This document shows, in pieces, positions 16,877 through 23,828 of a stretch of DNA of 39,898 nucleotides (position 1 is the stretch's first letter; every line of letters starts with the position of its first letter). The DNA lies in NCBI RefSeq assembly GCF_000514775.1, contig NZ_AZWO01000043.1:1-39898 (forward strand), given 5' to 3'. The stretch comes from Salinispora pacifica CNR114 (GTDB lineage: Bacteria; Actinomycetota; Actinomycetes; Mycobacteriales; Micromonosporaceae). Position numbers and translations under genes: made by a program. The notes below the pieces were generated by a model. It was not told where the DNA came from, made no database searches, and saw only the letters and a list, made by a program, of their open reading frames with translations.

Positions 16877-16905
16877 GCATGCGGACAACTACTTCGTCCG
16901 CATGC
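16877..16905. promoter_or_regulatory. inverted repeat operator B
   Basis: GCATGCGGAC (16877-16886) and GTCCGCATGC (16896-16905) are perfect 10-bp arms around 9 nt. The core half-site ATGCGGAC is the same as in operator A. It sits between the divergent XRE regulator (start 16737) and the SDR operon (start 17009). That position is right for control of both. Confidence 0.65.
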
Positions 16906-17008
16906 TCGGCATTCACGACAGCGCCGGCGAGGGTGAGGGTGAGGGTGGGAGAGCGGGCGCGTCCACTCGTCCAACTCGCCCCAGTTCTTCACACCCCTGG
17001 GAGGTGCA

Positions 17009-17713
17009 GTGGAGCATAAGGCAGTTCCATCAACCTTGATCGTGACAGGTGCCGGGCGGGGAATCGGGCTCGCCACCGTGCGGGCGTCCATGGGCAAATG
17101 CCTTCAAGTGCATGGGTTAGACATTCATGTGCCCGCAGGTCTTCCGCGCGACGACCAAGGCCTTCACTGGCACGCAGTCGATGTCGCGAACGAACAGCAG
17201 GTGCAATCGTTCTTCACGGATAACGTCAAACCGGGGTCGGTGGCTGGACTGGTGAACTGTGCAGGAGCGGTGGAGCGCACCTCGATCATCGCCGCGGATG
17301 TTGCGGAGTGGGAGCGAATGCTCGCGGACAACCTAAGCTCCACTTTCATGATGATCCGTGAATTCGTTGCATATGCCTCCACCGCCGCCGCCATCGTTAA
17401 CGTCAGCTCGGTAGACGCCCGCTACGGGCATCCAGAGCGACTCGGCTATGCGGTCGCCAAAGGTGGCGTGGAGGCGCTTACCCGGGTGACTGCTGGGCAA
17501 CTGGCCGATCGGGGAATCCGTGTCAACACGGTCGTGCCGGGCGCGATCTCCACCCGAATGACCCCCGACACGGCTGCAGGCCACCGTTGCCTTCTCCGGC
17601 GCTGCGGTGAGCCGGAGGAAGTTGCGGACGCGATCATGTTCCTGTTGTCGCCAAAAGCGTCGTACATCACCGGCAGCACGCTGCATGTCGATGGAGGAAT
17701 GGGACTGCGATGA
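17009..17713 (+). CDS. SDR family oxidoreductase
   Basis: This is a 234-aa classical short-chain dehydrogenase. The nucleotide-binding motif is TGAGRGIG (13-20), with NCAG at 83-86, N108, S133/S134 in NVSSVDA, Y147 and K151 in YAVAKGG, and a C-terminal ITGSTLHVDGGMGLR. It should interconvert a hydroxyl and a ketone using NAD(P). It is slightly shorter than usual, since the strand after the first glycine motif is compact. The GTG start follows GGGAGG by 4 nt. It is first in a five-gene chain linked by 1-4-nt overlaps; the thymidylate-kinase-like gene follows after a gap. The substrate is unknown. Confidence 0.85.
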   Translation: MEHKAVPSTLIVTGAGRGIGLATVRASMGKCLQVHGLDIHVPAGLPRDDQGLHWHAVDVANEQQVQSFFTDNVKPGSVAGLVNCAGAVERTSIIAADVAEWERMLADNLSSTFMMIREFVAYASTAAAIVNVSSVDARYGHPERLGYAVAKGGVEALTRVTAGQLADRGIRVNTVVPGAISTRMTPDTAAGHRCLLRRCGEPEEVADAIMFLLSPKASYITGSTLHVDGGMGLR

Positions 17714-18513
17714 CCACCACCCACGGCGGCATCACTGAGATCGACTACGCGGCCATGATTCGCGCGCTGAACCAAGTCCACTACGCCGGTGAGACGTCGT
17801 TCTACACCACTGCACCGCTGCGCTCCTGTGAGGAAGCGCTCTACCGCCGGCTCGGCGCAGGAGAGCGGATCCTCGATGTGGGATGTGGTGCCGGTCGCGT
17901 CAGCAGGGCCATAGCCGCGCTGGGCGGCGACATTGTCGGCATCGACATCAACGAGGCAGCACTGGCAACTGCGCGGGCCACGTGTCCGAACGGCACCTTC
18001 GTACACGGCAGCATGAATGCCCTGCCACTACCAACGGGCAGCTTTAACCAGGTGTGGTGCCTCCGCTTTTCCTTCAACGCCCTAGCAACCGAGGCCGAAC
18101 GCGCGGAGACCCTGTACGAGATGTGGCGGGTGTGCGCCCCAGGAGGCACTGTCCTGGTGGAGACCTTTAACTGGCACTACGCCGGCCGGTTCGGGTTAGT
18201 CCGTATCGCCAATCTGCTGGACCTGGCCGCCCGCGCGGCACGATGGCGGGGGCAGCGTCGCACCGGCTCACAGCCACTGCCCGCACGCGACATCATCTAC
18301 CTCGCCAACAAGAGCAGTGGTGCAGCACCCGGCTACGCCCATCTCACCACCGTCCAGGAGTTGCACCTCCTTGCGGCGGCGTGCGGCATCCAGCAGTACG
18401 CGACCGTGACATCAGAAAAGGGTGTCCTGTCAACTCCCGCACTGCCGGTGCGGCCCAGGCACCGGCAGTACTCGATGTGGCTCGTCCTCCACAAGCCCGG
18501 GGAGCAGGTATGA
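17710..18513 (+). CDS. class I SAM-dependent methyltransferase
   Basis: This 267-aa soluble methyltransferase has motif I ILDVGCGAGRVSRA (54-67), an acidic second strand VGIDINEAAL, MNALPLPTGSFNQVWC as motif II/post-I, and a WRVCAPGGTVLVE strand (motif III). The ~90-residue C-terminal part probably forms a lid or substrate domain. It is coupled to the SDR by an ATGA overlap and to the HPr-kinase-like gene by another. The family acts on small molecules; the acceptor is not predictable. Confidence 0.85.
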   Translation: MTTTHGGITEIDYAAMIRALNQVHYAGETSFYTTAPLRSCEEALYRRLGAGERILDVGCGAGRVSRAIAALGGDIVGIDINEAALATARATCPNGTFVHGSMNALPLPTGSFNQVWCLRFSFNALATEAERAETLYEMWRVCAPGGTVLVETFNWHYAGRFGLVRIANLLDLAARAARWRGQRRTGSQPLPARDIIYLANKSSGAAPGYAHLTTVQELHLLAAACGIQQYATVTSEKGVLSTPALPVRPRHRQYSMWLVLHKPGEQV

Positions 18514-19436
18514 GTCCGCCCAAAATCCGCAACCGCGCTCTGGAGATCCGGATCGCCGAGTCGGCACCGCGCTGCCTTCGGCGCATTGTCGCCCGGCTCG
18601 CAGACGCAGAGCTTCCAATCATGTCGACCGGACAGGTAATGCAGGTACTTGGTGGGCGCCGAACCCGGCTAACCGTTGACGTCAATAGAGGTGAGATCTT
18701 ACTGGAACTAGCTGCGGAGCTGGCTAGCAATCCCACCACGTTGGAAATCGGGGTGCTCCAAGCCGCAATGCGTTCCTTGGCCGTCATGGGAGACGGCGAA
18801 CTCGCGCTCCTGCACGGGAGTGCGGTGACCGCAGACGGCGGACGCTCTGCCATAGCAGTGTTGGACGGCGGACGCGGGCAGGGCAAAACGTCACTTACGC
18901 TGGGTATCGGTGCTCAGAAAGGCAGCTTGTTGGTTGACGAATTCACCTTCACCGCCTTCCTCTACGGTCAGCCCTATGTGGTGCCGATGCCCGCCCTACC
19001 ATGGCACGTGCGCGCCGACATGGCACCGCTGCTGGCACCTCACGCCACTGAACGACTCCTCTACGCGGTAGATCTTCCCGCCCCCACCACCGCCGGCCGG
19101 CACCGCCCGCTGCCGCTAAGCCTCATCGTCATTCCAGATCAAGGCCTTGCGCCGGGCGAACTGCGCGAGACGCCTGCTCCAGCAGCTCGTGATCTGCTAC
19201 GCGCGGCCGTGACCGACCACGCGGCGAAGCTACGCGATCCAACTCTGGACCACGTCTCGATCTTCTCCTCGGCCGACGAGGTCACCATCAGCCCGAGTCT
19301 TCCCGCATTCAACTTCGGAGAAAAGGCGCTCGACGCACTGGCCGCTGTACCGATCATCCGAGTCGGCATCGGCAAGCCAAGGGATTTGCCCACCAGCGTT
19401 GCCGCAGTGCTCCACCGAATAAGTGGAGATTCGTGA
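18510..19436 (+). CDS. HPr kinase/phosphorylase-like P-loop protein
   Basis: This is 308 aa from the ATG at 18510 that overlaps the methyltransferase stop (ATGA). A longer frame upstream is shadow. It has HGSAV at 102-106, Walker A GGRGQGKTS (120-128) and the following LLVDEFTF strand with D143/E144. These match the core of HPr kinase-like proteins that occur in actinomycete biosynthetic clusters rather than the PTS regulator itself. It lacks the GxPHR and C-terminal HPr-binding features I would expect of true HprK. It may phosphorylate a small molecule or peptide intermediate. Confidence 0.6.
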   Translation: MSPPKIRNRALEIRIAESAPRCLRRIVARLADAELPIMSTGQVMQVLGGRRTRLTVDVNRGEILLELAAELASNPTTLEIGVLQAAMRSLAVMGDGELALLHGSAVTADGGRSAIAVLDGGRGQGKTSLTLGIGAQKGSLLVDEFTFTAFLYGQPYVVPMPALPWHVRADMAPLLAPHATERLLYAVDLPAPTTAGRHRPLPLSLIVIPDQGLAPGELRETPAPAARDLLRAAVTDHAAKLRDPTLDHVSIFSSADEVTISPSLPAFNFGEKALDALAAVPIIRVGIGKPRDLPTSVAAVLHRISGDS

Positions 19437-19999
19437 TGCGTCCGCCAGCAGTCCCACCGATGATCCTCCTCGCCGGCACCAGCGAGGCCGGAAAGTCGAG
19501 CGCGGGGGAGTACTTGGCCGCGCTTGGCGCCCGCCGCGTTAAGATCAGGACTGTCCTCGTGCAACTCGCCTCAGGCCGACAGAGCTACCACGAGGGTATA
19601 GAAACGCGGGAAGACTTCAGATTCGACGAGTTCGCCTCGAAACTCCTCGAACTCTCCGACCATGGTGAGGCCCCCTTGGCAGTCGAGAGCTTCATCGACG
19701 CCGCTTTGGCTAAGACTATGAAGCGAGCGTGGCCGGCGCCGTGCTCGATCATATTCATTACTGCACCAGAAATTGTCCGTATCAAACGCCTGGCGCAGGC
19801 CCGAGGGCTGACCGCCAACGAGGCTCGACGCATCATCCGACGCAAAGATGAGCGGAAGCGTGTCCACGAACAGATCCCGAACTGGCGTGCCATTGCCGAT
19901 CACTGGATAGACAACGCTGCCGATATCATTATCTTCAGGGCTCGTCTTCTTGACGTGTTCCAGACCATGCAGACATCCTCGGGAGGCATCCAACCATGA
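19436..19999 (+). CDS. P-loop kinase (adenylate/dephospho-CoA kinase-like fold)
   Basis: This 187-aa protein has a P-loop at 14-21 (GTSEAGKS) after a hydrophobic strand ILLA, an acidic FDEFASKLLEL segment, and IIFITAPEIVRIKRLAQARGL, typical of the LID/adenine region of nucleotide or CoA kinases. This is followed by NEARRIIRRKDERKR. The start is ATG at 19436, overlapping the previous TGA by one base (TGATG); a GTG three nucleotides earlier is also possible. It overlaps the next gene by ATGA. It likely phosphorylates a small metabolite of the pathway; the exact substrate is unknown. Confidence 0.65.
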   Translation: MRPPAVPPMILLAGTSEAGKSSAGEYLAALGARRVKIRTVLVQLASGRQSYHEGIETREDFRFDEFASKLLELSDHGEAPLAVESFIDAALAKTMKRAWPAPCSIIFITAPEIVRIKRLAQARGLTANEARRIIRRKDERKRVHEQIPNWRAIADHWIDNAADIIIFRARLLDVFQTMQTSSGGIQP

Positions 20000-21108
20000 T
20001 CCGTCGATACGTCTCCGCTGGTGCCATCGTCGCGACTGAAAACCTTAGCTCACCGCAAATCCTGCTCCTCGATCAGGTACGAAAGACCGGCGAACGACAG
20101 ACCGTCGCCCCGAAAGGGCGTCTGGAGCCGGGCGAGGCGCCACTAATCGCAGCTAAGAGGGAGGTGGCTGAGGAAGCCGGCCTCACCGATACGCACTACA
20201 GCGCGTATCTCGGGCAAGACGCCTACACGTTCACCGACAACGACGGGGCACCAGCGGCAAAAATCGTCGACTGGTTCCTCTTCACGACATCAAGCACCGC
20301 CACGACCCCGGCCCGGGATGAAGGATTCGTTCAGGCCCGCTGGCTCGAGGCTTCCGCTGCCCGGCAAGCCATCAGCCATCCCCAACTCCAGCAGATCCTG
20401 GATCGCGCCCTTGCCGTCATCAGCTGGCGTGCCGCTCATCCCTTGCCCTTCAGCCGGAACCTGAGTTGCCTGCTCCATGAGGTGGCGGCAACGGCCGAGG
20501 CCGTCATCGCCGAACATCCGGAGGCCGGGGTGGGGCTGTGTGGATCCGCCGCCCGAGGAGACTTCATCGAGGGCTGGAGCGATGTCGACTTCATCGCTTG
20601 GAACCTTCCCCCCACGTCGGCCGCCGCCACGTCGCTCCACGAGATCGTCAGTGAAGCGTCCCGACGCCAGGGCTTTCGAGCGTCACTGCGCCTCGCGGAC
20701 AACCACGGGGGCGACACCCGTCGCCTCGGTTTGCTCTACGACATGAAGATGCGGATGGTCCTACGCCGCATCGGGATCGATACCGCCGTGATCGCAGGTG
20801 CCGGTACCCCTGCGCCGACTGATGCCTCAGAATTGGTCGATCTCGCTGACGATGTCGCCATACTGCACGAATTCGCCGTCACTTGTCTGACCGCGAGCCA
20901 TCACAAAGAATCGGAGCGCAAGGACACTGCACGTCGCGTGCTATCGGTACTGTCGAATACCGGTCGGCTGCTTGTCGAACACCAAGCGAAAGAGGTAGGA
21001 CTGCGGCTTGCCGAGGTGGTCGAGGCGCTACGCGACTGGCCGGACATCGAGCTCAAATCGCTCCTTGGAGATTACGACGCCTACCGCCGTGCTGGCGCAA
21101 CGATTTAG
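19996..21108 (+). CDS. NUDIX hydrolase-nucleotidyltransferase fusion, 3' end probably frameshifted
   Basis: This is 370 aa as read. Residues 1-140 are a NUDIX domain with the box GRLEPGEAPLIAAKREVAEE plus AGL (41-63). Residues ~155-300 resemble a polymerase-beta-type nucleotidyltransferase with GSAARGDF (183-190) and SDVDF (195-199). The two-domain arrangement suggests handling of a nucleoside-diphosphate-linked compound. It is coupled to the kinase before it by ATGA. It stops at 21108, but moving one base at ~21100 (GGCGCAACG) opens a frame reading NDLAQAELLAARASG and ending EESAPV. That frame's TGA overlaps the next gene's ATG exactly as elsewhere in this operon. A one-base deletion, real or a sequencing error, is likely. 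Confidence 0.75.
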   Translation: MIRRYVSAGAIVATENLSSPQILLLDQVRKTGERQTVAPKGRLEPGEAPLIAAKREVAEEAGLTDTHYSAYLGQDAYTFTDNDGAPAAKIVDWFLFTTSSTATTPARDEGFVQARWLEASAARQAISHPQLQQILDRALAVISWRAAHPLPFSRNLSCLLHEVAATAEAVIAEHPEAGVGLCGSAARGDFIEGWSDVDFIAWNLPPTSAAATSLHEIVSEASRRQGFRASLRLADNHGGDTRRLGLLYDMKMRMVLRRIGIDTAVIAGAGTPAPTDASELVDLADDVAILHEFAVTCLTASHHKESERKDTARRVLSVLSNTGRLLVEHQAKEVGLRLAEVVEALRDWPDIELKSLLGDYDAYRRAGATI

Positions 21109-21187
21109 CACAGGCGGAACTACTCGCCGCACGGGCATCAGGTGCGCTCGTGGCGGTGAGGAGCATGCTCGAAGAGTCGGCGCCGGT

Positions 21188-21865
21188 ATGATCATTTTTG
21201 TCGATGGAATCGATGGCAGCGGGAAGACGACTCTCATAAGACACCTTGCCAGCTCCCTAAACCACAATGGTACCGAAGTAGCCATCTCCAGCCCGCTGTG
21301 GCGCTATCTACCCATGATTGCCGCGCCCGAACAGTTCGCCTCCTGGGTCGTCAGTACCACAGGCGCGAAAGTTGCAAAGGCGCTCATCAAGGCAATGATT
21401 GATCGTCTCGATGGGCTTCGTGACCTGAGCCTCACACAAGAGCGCGTACACCTGGTTGATCGCGGGCCAAAGACCGTCTACGCATCCGCCCACGCCCACG
21501 CCCACGCCCACGAACGACACACGGCACTCGAACCCCTTCGGGAACATCTAGCCGCCTCGGTCCGAACACTCACCGCCGTCCAGCCGTGCGTAGCGATCGA
21601 ACTTGGGCAGGGCGAGAAGGTGCTCCAAATAGCCCTTTCACGCCTCACATCGTCTCAGACCGTAACCCCAAAATATCTGGGGTACTTGCAAGCCTTCGCC
21701 GCCGAGATGCACACCTCCGGCGATTGGCCAGGCCTACCAACGCAACGAATTAGCGTTTCCAGTTCGGTCGAATTCAATTGCGTGGCGGTCATCGAGTCAC
21801 TCTGCCTCTCGACCATCACGAACGACCATGCTCACGCCGTAGGCGATCCAAGGCCATGGGCCTAA
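21188..21865 (+). CDS. thymidylate-kinase-like P-loop kinase
   Basis: This 225-aa protein starts MIIFVDGIDGSGKTTLIRHL, the classical dTMP-kinase opening, with the P-loop at 7-14. HLVDRGPKTVYAS stands where dTMP kinases have DRY/DRx-S. The usual C-terminal DPxxAxxR pattern is not evident, so the phosphate acceptor may not be dTMP. The ATG at 21188 is preferred, and the frame upstream of it is shadow. A tandem Ala-His repeat (residues ~101-108) follows the DRG motif. It is last in the SDR operon. It may phosphorylate a pathway intermediate. Confidence 0.7.
   Translation: MIIFVDGIDGSGKTTLIRHLASSLNHNGTEVAISSPLWRYLPMIAAPEQFASWVVSTTGAKVAKALIKAMIDRLDGLRDLSLTQERVHLVDRGPKTVYASAHAHAHAHERHTALEPLREHLAASVRTLTAVQPCVAIELGQGEKVLQIALSRLTSSQTVTPKYLGYLQAFAAEMHTSGDWPGLPTQRISVSSSVEFNCVAVIESLCLSTITNDHAHAVGDPRPWA
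21488..21511 (+). repeat. hexanucleotide tandem repeat GCCCAC x4
   Basis: Four perfect GCCCAC units encode Ala-His repeated four times within the thymidylate-kinase-like gene. The 6-nt period keeps the frame, so copy-number change would alter the length of a loop without breaking the gene. Confidence 0.8.
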
Positions 21866-22020
21866 CCGGCGTCCTGCGCCGAGCTTCGCGGTACCGGCAA
21901 ACCTGTAGTCAGTGCCATGTGGACCAGACCCGACGAGTCGCTCGGGGCCCGGTTACTGGCACGATGGCACGACCCGTTAGGACGCAGCCATCGTCATCGC
22001 CGATCGGAGGATTGCTTCAC

Positions 22021-22548
22021 GTGTCGATCATCGAGAAGATCCACAGCGAGTTGGGTGCCCTGACCGCTGGTGTTGACAAGGCTCGCGGTCTGACCGCCGC
22101 AGCCGGTAGCCAGGCGCAGGAGGTCGGTGCTCGTGCCGCGGGCGCTGGGTTCGCCGCTGTGGCCGTCGGTATGGCCCGGGTTCGCGACGCGATTCAGAAC
22201 GTCCAGGCCGGCTTTGGTCGCTTCTCCGCGTCGGTTGGGGAGGCGGCGAAGGCGACCGCGGCGGTGCCCCGCCAGGGCACGCCGCAGGAGACGGTCGCTG
22301 GGTTGGTACCGGTGCAGAGCGCACTGGACAACGCCCGCGATGCGGGGACCCAGGTGATTAGTCAACTCGGCGATGTGCAGCAACTCGTCAGAGCCGTTCT
22401 GCACGGCGGGCAGCCAGGACCCCTGTTGCAGACGTTGAATGAAGCCAAGCAGATCGTGGTGCTTCTCGTTGAACGCACCGGCTCCACCCGGCAGGCTATC
22501 GAGGCGGCGGTCGCTGAAGCACGACGACTGGGATCGTCGGGAAACTGA
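22021..22548 (+). CDS. DUF6244 family protein, copy 1 (0-frame product)
   Basis: This 175-aa, almost wholly helical, Ala/Gln-rich protein starts by GTG at 22021 with GGAGG upstream. Features are IIEKIHSELGALTAGVDKAR, ARAAGAGFAAVAVGMARVRDAI, GTPQETVAGLVPVQSALD and GGQPGPLLQTLNEAKQIVVL, ending LGSSGN. No signal peptide or membrane segment is seen. The fold resembles a carrier such as WXG/LXG-type helical N-termini of polymorphic toxins, though that is inference. The last two codons plus one base form G GGA AAC and are followed by TGA. The -1 frame continues into a linker and a CdiA_C tRNase. It is paralogous to 29426-29953, which has the same length. Confidence 0.8.
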   Translation: MSIIEKIHSELGALTAGVDKARGLTAAAGSQAQEVGARAAGAGFAAVAVGMARVRDAIQNVQAGFGRFSASVGEAAKATAAVPRQGTPQETVAGLVPVQSALDNARDAGTQVISQLGDVQQLVRAVLHGGQPGPLLQTLNEAKQIVVLLVERTGSTRQAIEAAVAEARRLGSSGN

Positions 22549-22580
22549 CCGGGGCTGGTGGCCCTGCATCCGCCAGCCCC
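22539..22580 (+). promoter_or_regulatory. programmed -1 frameshift signal, copy 1
   Basis: The slippery heptamer GGGAAAC (22539-22545) is phased G GGA AAC in the DUF6244 frame, an exact X XXY YYZ, and is followed at once by TGA. After a 5-nt spacer (TGACC) comes a hairpin: GGGGCTGGTGG (22551-22561) pairs with CCGCCAGCCCC (22570-22580), 11 bp with one G-U, loop 8 nt. No T-run follows, so it is not a terminator. Slippage by -1 gives GGG AAA CTG ACC and an open frame to 23147. Confidence 0.75.
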
Positions 22581-23147
22581 GCCCCCAACTCCACCGCCGC
22601 CGACGGCCCGACCACGACAGCAGCCGCCACGGATGACCCAGCCATCCCCGACTCGAGTCCCACGTCCTGGAGCCGGCCGCCAACCGGCGTTCCCGGCGGC
22701 TCGCCCACTGGGCCCCGAACGAAGATCCCACCACGAGAGGACACGGTGGTACAACGCTCGCTGGAGCTGGAAAACGAGTGCGCCGACACTCTCGCCCACG
22801 ACGGCTACCGCGTGCATCAGAACCCGACGCGGCAGGAAATCGCCGACGCCCGCCAGAACACCGGCGACAGGGGGAAGCCGGACAAGGATCCGGACTACCT
22901 CATCGAGGGCCACGTCTTCGACTGCTACTCCCCCACCGCCGGCAAGGCGGTACGCGGGGTATGGACGGAGGTGTCGCAGAAAGTAGCGGGGCAACAGACC
23001 CAGCGAGTGGTGTTGAACCTGTGCGACTGGCGCGGCGACATCGCCGGCCTGCGAAAGCAGTTCAACGACTGGCCGGTCCCGCACCTCAAGGAACTGGCAG
23101 CGGTGACCCGAAACGGTGCGATCATTCAGATCGTCCGACGAGACTGA
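22545..23147 (+). CDS. linker plus CdiA C-terminal tRNase toxin domain, copy 1 (reached by -1 frameshift)
   Basis: This is a 200-codon frame open from the heptamer. The first ~67 residues are a Pro/Ala/Thr/Asp linker beginning LTGAGG and ending PTGVPGGSPTGPRTKIPPR. Then comes a CdiA_C-type tRNase domain: LELENECADTLAHDGYRVHQ, DPDYLIEGHVFDCYSPT, VRGVWTEVSQKV, TQRVVLNLCDW, ending NGAIIQIVRRD. Conserved Asp of FDCYSP and E..K of TEVSQKV fit the nuclease core of this family, which cleaves tRNA in contact-dependent inhibition systems. As a frameshift product the whole protein is ~375 aa (DUF6244-linker-toxin). Separate initiation at GTG 22746 is an alternative. The immunity gene follows after 15 nt. 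Confidence 0.8.
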   Translation: MTGAGGPASASPAPNSTAADGPTTTAAATDDPAIPDSSPTSWSRPPTGVPGGSPTGPRTKIPPREDTVVQRSLELENECADTLAHDGYRVHQNPTRQEIADARQNTGDRGKPDKDPDYLIEGHVFDCYSPTAGKAVRGVWTEVSQKVAGQQTQRVVLNLCDWRGDIAGLRKQFNDWPVPHLKELAAVTRNGAIIQIVRRD

Positions 23148-23162
23148 GAAGGCAGGCAACAC

Positions 23163-23615
23163 GTGGGCATCGAATACCGACTGACCCTAGCCGGCGACAT
23201 CCCCCTGGAAGACCTCGCGTCCCTCGTCGCCCCGCACGGCGTCGAGGAGTCAACCCTGCCCGGCTACCCCCGGCTGCTCACCGCCGACCTCGGGGAGGAA
23301 ATCGGCTACACCGTCACCGTTTCCGCAGGCAGCAACGGCTACTTCGACGCCGAAGACGACGACGGCACCCAGTGGGAATGGGAACCCGATACCTACACCA
23401 ACATCATCTTCGACCTACGCAAGAACAACCCACCCGAAGACGTGGTCCCAACAATGGTGTCAGCCGTGGCCCGTGTCCTCACCAACCGGCCGGAAGACGC
23501 CGCGTTCGTACTCAACGGCAACTGGCTCCTACTGACACGAGTCACGGGACAACTACGCGAACACCGGCCAACCTGGTGGGACAACTACGACATCAAAGGC
23601 ATGACCGCGGGTTGA
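23163..23615 (+). CDS. SitI3 family immunity protein, copy 1
   Basis: This 150-aa soluble protein has a GTG start and GAAGGCAGG upstream. The opening IEYRLTLAGDIPLEDLASLV, the central YFDAEDDDGTQWEWEPDTYTNI and the C-terminal AFVLNGNWLLLTRVTGQLREH are shared with two other genes in this window (24637, 30564). The family contains SitI3, the immunity protein of a myxobacterial outer-membrane-exchange toxin whose tRNase is CdiA_C-like. It should bind and neutralise the adjacent tRNase domain in the cytoplasm. It lies 15 nt after the toxin. Confidence 0.75.
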   Translation: MGIEYRLTLAGDIPLEDLASLVAPHGVEESTLPGYPRLLTADLGEEIGYTVTVSAGSNGYFDAEDDDGTQWEWEPDTYTNIIFDLRKNNPPEDVVPTMVSAVARVLTNRPEDAAFVLNGNWLLLTRVTGQLREHRPTWWDNYDIKGMTAG

Positions 23616-23828
23616 ACTCACACATTTCGCGATACCTCTCCGCTCAACGAGCAACACCCACCGGGAGGCGTAGGCTCCCAGTAGCTCTGCCGGGGTGATC
23701 GTCATCCCGGTCGGACGGACGACCAGCGCTTCGCAGCCCGAACGGCTCGACGACGTTGGCCTGCTCGTGGCAGCTGATCTCCCCGCTACCCGGCCCACAT
23801 CACTGAACTCGCCCACACCGAGATGATC
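23616..23828. other. intergenic region without recognised gene
   Basis: A plus-strand stretch near 23695-23820 reads VIVIPVGRTTSASQPERLDD and then stops; it may be gene debris. No RNA gene or clear hairpin was seen. Confidence 0.3.

Noticed and set aside
18243..18509. Upstream extension of the HPr-kinase-like gene
   Set aside because: It overlaps the methyltransferase gene in another frame. The ATG at 18510 with the ATGA overlap is the natural start.
21008..21187. Upstream extension of the thymidylate-kinase-like gene
   Set aside because: The kinase opening MIIFVDGIDGSGKTT starts at 21188, and the upstream codons are the shadow of the nucleotidyltransferase gene's end.
22551..22580. Hairpin after DUF6244 as an intrinsic terminator
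   Set aside because: No U-run follows in either copy, and it sits at the spacing of a frameshift stimulator with an open frame through it.
22558..22986. Pro-rich 142-aa ORF downstream of DUF6244
   Set aside because: It is in the +1 frame relative to the toxin and loses sense inside the tRNase domain. The -1 frame linker, conserved in both copies, is the meaningful one.
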